The translations under genes were made by a program, and so were the position numbers. A stretch of DNA of 10,654 nt from the NCBI GenBank assembly GCA_036554605.1, contig DATBMY010000116.1:1-10654 (forward strand), given 5' to 3'. Shown piece after piece: positions 7,307 through 10,654 of the stretch. The stretch's first letter is position 1. Every line of letters begins with the position of its first letter. The notes beneath the pieces were generated by a model, which worked only from the letters and a program-made list of their open reading frames with translations, was not told the origin of the DNA and did not search any database. Source of the DNA: DATBMY01 sp036554605 (GTDB lineage Bacteria; Acidobacteriota; Blastocatellia; UBA7656).

Positions 7307-8282
7307 CAAAAAGTGGCTCGGGCTGGCGCTCGCTGTTTTTACGGCGCTGGCATCCTTTGGTTTGATCGCACAGGCGCAACAGGGCTGGTCGCAAGCACAG
7401 ACAATAAGGTTCGGCAACAACAAGGCTGAGATTAACGCCGTCTTCTATAATGGAGAAGAGATATGGATTGCCGGCGCCGGCGGTTATATAGCACGTTCTT
7501 ATGATGACGGGCGCAGCTTTCAGCAGGTAAACGTCGGCGTAGACGACGGCCTCAATGATGTCTATGCGCGGGGCAGGCGTATATGGATAGTCGGCGACGC
7601 GGGCGTGATAATAAAGAGCACGGATGGCGGAAGAAGCTTTATAAAGCAGTACTACACTTCCCGCAACAAGCCCGGTAGCGACCCGCAGGGCGCGGCCGGC
7701 GCCGTCGATTTGTACTCGGTGCTTTTCACCGACGCTGATTATGGATGGATTGTCGGCGACAACGGGCTGGTGCTTTCGACCACGAATGGCGGCATCTCCT
7801 GGAGCGAGCAGGCGAGCGGGACGGAAGCACAGTTGTTTCATCTGAGTTTTCATAAAGACAGAGGCTGGATAGTAGGAACGGGCGGGACCGTCCTGCATAC
7901 ATATGACGGCGGGCGCAACTGGTACCCGCAGCGGTCGGGCGTCACCGACGATCTGAACCGGGTGCTGTTTGCAACCGACGCGATCGGGCTCATCACCGGC
8001 GATAACGGAACGCTGCTAAGAACGGAAAACGGCGGGGCCACCTGGGAGCGGGTGCGGCTCGGATTTAATGAGCCTCTGTTTGGCATAAGCTTCATCGATA
8101 AGAAGACGGGCTGGGTGGTCGGTTATAGCGGCCGCATAATACGCACATATGACGGCGGGCGCAGCTGGGTCGAGCAGGACAGTTCGACCGCCGCGGATCT
8201 ATTCTCGGTCTCTTTTTACAGGAACCGCGGGTATGCTATCGGCCGCGATGGAGTGATAATGAAATACTTCGAGAGAAGGTAG
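7299..8282 (+). CDS. Secreted Ycf48-like (HCF136/BNR-type) seven-bladed beta-propeller protein
   Basis: The 327-residue product begins with a Sec signal peptide: K4-K5, a hydrophobic stretch from about 7 to 24, and a likely signal peptidase I site after AQA (24-26). It should therefore be periplasmic or extracellular. The mature part consists of seven repeats of the form G-W-I-V-G-x-x-G-x-x-x-x-T-x-D-G-G-x-x-W, at about residues 55-74, 95-114, 149-168, 189-208, 229-249, 271-290 and 311-325. This is the blade motif of Ycf48, the photosystem II assembly factor, which is a seven-bladed propeller. Nothing here suggests photosynthesis; related proteins occur in many non-phototrophs with unknown roles, probably in protein binding or assembly. 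A longer loop (about 120-138) separates blades two and three. The gene overlaps the ligase gene and is probably transcribed from the same promoter. It converges on the FG-GAP gene, separated by a palindromic terminator. Fold is confident, function is not. Confidence 0.85.
   Translation: MADKKWLGLALAVFTALASFGLIAQAQQGWSQAQTIRFGNNKAEINAVFYNGEEIWIAGAGGYIARSYDDGRSFQQVNVGVDDGLNDVYARGRRIWIVGDAGVIIKSTDGGRSFIKQYYTSRNKPGSDPQGAAGAVDLYSVLFTDADYGWIVGDNGLVLSTTNGGISWSEQASGTEAQLFHLSFHKDRGWIVGTGGTVLHTYDGGRNWYPQRSGVTDDLNRVLFATDAIGLITGDNGTLLRTENGGATWERVRLGFNEPLFGISFIDKKTGWVVGYSGRIIRTYDGGRSWVEQDSSTAADLFSVSFYRNRGYAIGRDGVIMKYFERR
7899..8163 (+). repeat. 19-bp direct repeat in two blades of the propeller gene
   Basis: The same 19 bases, ACATATGACGGCGGGCGCA, occur at 7899-7917 and 8145-8163, encoding the TYDGGR turn of the fourth and sixth blades. 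Identity continues as CTGG after one mismatched base. Exact identity over 19 bases, where other blades are diverged, could reflect local gene conversion or a late blade duplication, or strong constraint on this turn. Confidence 0.6.
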
Positions 8283-8310
8283 ATCGCGATACGACTGGCG
8301 GGAGAAAAAA

Positions 8311-8340
8311 AGAGGGGTTAGCCCGCGGGCTAACCCCTCT
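8311..8340 (-). terminator. Rho-independent terminator of the minus-strand gene, a perfect palindrome
   Basis: A perfect 30-bp palindrome forms a 13-bp stem (AGAGGGGTTAGCC and its complement) around CGCG. Read on the minus strand it starts 18 bases after the TAA of the FG-GAP gene and is followed by a run of T (complement of A8305-A8310), the classic intrinsic terminator layout. On the plus strand the same hairpin lies 28 bases after the propeller stop but is followed by CGCGTAT rather than T, so it would be weaker there. It may still separate the two convergent transcripts. Confidence 0.9.
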
Positions 8341-8358
8341 CGCGTATATGGCGATCCG

Positions 8359-10653
8359 TTATTGGAAATCGCGGGCGCCATGGCTATTGAAGGTCGTCTC
8401 CTGAACCAGGGTCGAGCCGACGCGGCGGACGCGTATCGTCGTGACGCCGCAAGGCGGGTTAGTCACGCGAAGCACGCGTCTGGCCCCATCGGGCATGAAC
8501 TGGTTTAGCTGCTGGCCGTTTATATTACCCTTTGCATCGAGCTTCCGGCCGTTGCTCTTGACCCTTACATTCGAGAAGGGGAAGAACTGCGTCCCCGCTT
8601 CGTCGGCCGAAATCTCTACGGTCACGCCGGTTATGAAGCGCACTTCGGCGCTGCCCGACGGCGTCGTGACCTCCAGCTTGAGCTTCTTTACGGAGCTGTT
8701 GAGATCAAGCTCGTTTACGTCAATCGTCGGCCCCACGGCGGCAATGGTAAAGGGCGTGTTACTCATATCGGTGGAGGTGGCGTTTGATAGGCTTGTCGTG
8801 CGGACGACCACCTGCGCGGTGCCGGTGCATATGCTTGGCACCGTCCAGGCGAATTGCCTCACGTCAGCCGCGAGCGCGGGTCCGGTCGGGCTTGTGGGGG
8901 TAATGTTTGTAAAGCTCTGACCGTTATTGGTCGTCAGGAAGAGGTCGAAACCGCGCACCTGCGCTTCGAGCGCCTGCGGCACGGTCCAGGTAATATTAAA
9001 GGCCTGGCCGAACCTCAACGTCTCGCCTCCGTTCGGAGCGGTCAGGACGACCGCGACGCCCAGGTCGTTAATAGAAAAGTTGGCGTTGCTATCATCCTGC
9101 GCGCTGCCCCCGGCATTGTCGAATGCGATAATGCGGACCCTGGCGGTAGTCGTATTAAGACCGGTCTCGACGTTCCACAAGAACGTTCGCGCGTTACCGG
9201 GGACATTCTGGGCGATGATTCTGTCGAAGGTTGTCCCACCGTTTGTCGAAAGCAGGATAGTGAACCGGTCGAGCGTGGCATCGCCATCCGGGTCAGAGGC
9301 ATTCCACATGATCTCGAAAGTGGTACCGCCCTGCACAACTTCATCGCCGTTAGGCTCGGTCACGCTAACGGTCGGGTTTGCATTTGAAGGTGGGATCGAA
9401 GAGGGGTCCGCGAACAGAACGTATGCCTTACCGGCATCGGTCCGCGGGGCGGCCCCGGTAACCATTACGTCGGCGAACGGCGCGGTGACGATAAGGTCGT
9501 GGCCGAGGTTGTTATCAAGGTCGGCCGTAGCGATAGCCCAACCGAACTCATCTCCGGCGGCCTGGCCTTTTATGCGTATATCATCCTGATTGACTTCGAG
9601 AAGAAACGCGGGCTGGCTCAGAAGCCTTGCGCCGCCGGGGATCGAGGAGACGTAACCTTTATTGGACTCGCCGCCCGGCGCCCCAACAATGAGATCGGCA
9701 ATCGTGTCATTGTTGAAATCGAGATTGAAGCGGCCCGCATGGACGCTCGATCCGAAATGGTCGTTGGCCGCGGCGCCGAATATCGTCGCGGTCGCGTTGG
9801 CGAGGGAGATATCGACCGTAGGCTGATCGTCTATTGCCGTGCCGCCGGCAAAGACGTACGCTTCGCCCGCGTTCGCGTGGGCATCGGCAAAGCCATCCGC
9901 ATCGGGGGCGCCGATGACCAAATCGACGGTCCCGTCGCCCGTCACGTCGCCGACCGCAACCGAAACCCCGGCATGGTCATTGGCCGACGTGCCGAAGAAT
10001 GTGACCAGTTGCGCAGGCGTCGCGGTTGTAGTGTCTATGATCCTGGTTGACTGGCCCGTGGGAGGGTCCAGGTTCGTGCCACCGAATACGAGGTAGACGG
10101 CGCCGGCCCCCGCTCGCGGGGTTGCGCCGGTCGTAGTCGTCTCGGGCGCGCCGATGATGAGGTCGGGCGAGCTGCCCGCGTTGACATCGCCGATCGCGAG
10201 CGCGCTTCCAAGGCGGCCGCCCGCCTGGCCGTGAACGATGACGTTTGGCGGCGTGGTCGCCGACGATATGTCAAGGACCTTTGTGGTGGCCGCGGGATTG
10301 GCAAAGTTGGCGCCACCAGAAAGCGCGAAAGCCGCGCCGGCATTGTTGCGCGGGTTAGCGGCGTCTGGCCCATCCATCTCGGGCGCGCCGATCAAGACGT
10401 CCGTAGTGGTGTTTGGCGCAAATATATCGCCCGTTGCGATACGGCTGCCGAACCGGTCGCCGGCGCGCTGGCCTATGACAAGCACGTTCGCGGAATTGGG
10501 GTTGCCCAGATCGACCGTTCTCGGGGTGAGGGTCGAGGCGCCAAAAATGACGAAGACGGCGCCGACATCCGCGCGCGCGGGGTCTGGGGCGGCGGCGGGC
10601 GCATCAAAGCCCGGCGCGCCGATTAGCAGGTCATCCGCACCGTCGTTGTTGAC
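8359..10653 (-). CDS. Large FG-GAP (integrin alpha-like) propeller protein with Ig-like domains (5' partial)
   Basis: The frame is open to the right edge, so the visible 764 residues are the C-terminal part and the N-terminus, presumably with a signal peptide, is missing; the GTG near 10485 is internal. Numbered from the edge, residues 1 to about 415 hold six FG-GAP repeats, the first one partial (VNNDGADDLLIGAPGFD). Each follows the plan FG...GD-x-(N/D)-x-D-x-x-x-DL-x-x-GAP...G-x-x-Y-x-x-F. Calcium-binding loops include DVTGDGTVDLVIGAP and FNLDFNNDTIADLIVGAP. One more upstream repeat would complete a seven-bladed propeller. Two Ig-like domains follow at about 426-530 and 534-640, each opening with a TEPNG or TAPNGGETL motif and carrying F-x-I-x-W. 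The last 120 residues form a domain I do not recognise, containing a lone cysteine in NPPCGVT. No sortase, PEP-CTERM or type IX sorting signal is seen at the C-terminus. It is probably a cell-surface or secreted adhesion-like protein; the ligand is unknown. Confidence 0.87.
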   Translation of the reverse strand, partial: VNNDGADDLLIGAPGFDAPAAAPDPARADVGAVFVIFGASTLTPRTVDLGNPNSANVLVIGQRAGDRFGSRIATGDIFAPNTTTDVLIGAPEMDGPDAANPRNNAGAAFALSGGANFANPAATTKVLDISSATTPPNVIVHGQAGGRLGSALAIGDVNAGSSPDLIIGAPETTTTGATPRAGAGAVYLVFGGTNLDPPTGQSTRIIDTTTATPAQLVTFFGTSANDHAGVSVAVGDVTGDGTVDLVIGAPDADGFADAHANAGEAYVFAGGTAIDDQPTVDISLANATATIFGAAANDHFGSSVHAGRFNLDFNNDTIADLIVGAPGGESNKGYVSSIPGGARLLSQPAFLLEVNQDDIRIKGQAAGDEFGWAIATADLDNNLGHDLIVTAPFADVMVTGAAPRTDAGKAYVLFADPSSIPPSNANPTVSVTEPNGDEVVQGGTTFEIMWNASDPDGDATLDRFTILLSTNGGTTFDRIIAQNVPGNARTFLWNVETGLNTTTARVRIIAFDNAGGSAQDDSNANFSINDLGVAVVLTAPNGGETLRFGQAFNITWTVPQALEAQVRGFDLFLTTNNGQSFTNITPTSPTGPALAADVRQFAWTVPSICTGTAQVVVRTTSLSNATSTDMSNTPFTIAAVGPTIDVNELDLNSSVKKLKLEVTTPSGSAEVRFITGVTVEISADEAGTQFFPFSNVRVKSNGRKLDAKGNINGQQLNQFMPDGARRVLRVTNPPCGVTTIRVRRVGSTLVQETTFNSHGARDFQ

Positions 10654-10654
10654 A

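Noticed and set aside
7299..8282. Ycf48-like gene as evidence of photosynthesis
   Set aside because: No photosynthesis genes are in the window, and Ycf48/BNR-type propellers are common in non-phototrophic bacteria.
8441..10050. Plus-strand open frames of 159, 177, 220 and 183 codons across the FG-GAP region
   Set aside because: They overlap each other and the minus-strand FG-GAP frame, whose repeats and domains are unmistakable. Their own sequences show no domain structure.
10483..10485. GTG near the right edge as the start of the FG-GAP protein
   Set aside because: The frame continues upstream to the window edge with an obvious FG-GAP repeat (NNDGADDLLIGAPGFD), so this GTG is an internal valine.

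Overview
This is a high-GC bacterial chromosomal segment (roughly 60% G+C by eye) with densely packed genes. It holds six protein genes, two of them cut by the window edges, and no RNA genes, insertion sequences, CRISPR arrays or phage genes that I can see. The longest stretch without a gene is about 100 bases. The genes point to a free-living heterotroph that degrades fatty acids and activates carboxylic acids. The isoleucine codon ATA is heavily used despite the high GC. I cannot place the organism. The secreted FG-GAP/Ig-like protein and the metabolic genes would fit lineages such as Acidobacteriota or Desulfobacterota-like bacteria, but this is only an impression.

Bases 2-4615 (plus strand) form a beta-oxidation module. 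The order is a fused 3-hydroxyacyl-CoA dehydrogenase/enoyl-CoA hydratase (FadN type, 5' end missing), then a thiolase (FadA type), then a long acyl-CoA dehydrogenase with a C-terminal extension (FadE type). This is the order of the Bacillus subtilis fadNAE operon. Together the three proteins carry out every step of the spiral: FadE makes the enoyl-CoA, FadN hydrates and oxidises it, and FadA cleaves it to acetyl-CoA.

Bases 4616-4716 hold a large inverted repeat built from GGGTGAA-like units. It separates the module from a metallo-beta-lactamase-fold hydrolase (4717-5661) whose start codon has no visible Shine-Dalgarno sequence. The next gap carries a near-consensus sigma70-type promoter placed so close to the following ATG that the transcript should be leaderless. 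That gene (5741-7306) is an AMP-forming acyl-CoA synthetase of the benzoate-CoA ligase family. Its last codons overlap a secreted seven-bladed Ycf48-like beta-propeller gene (7299-8282).

A perfect 30-bp palindrome (8311-8340) with a T tract on the minus strand ends the convergent minus-strand gene. That gene (8359-10653, 5' end outside the window) encodes a large exported-type protein with integrin-like FG-GAP propeller repeats, two Ig-like domains and a C-terminal domain I do not recognise. I found no convincing new defence, mobile or biosynthetic system. The points most worth checking are the leaderless promoter, the inverted-repeat block, the unusual ligase/propeller gene pair and the ATA-rich codon use.
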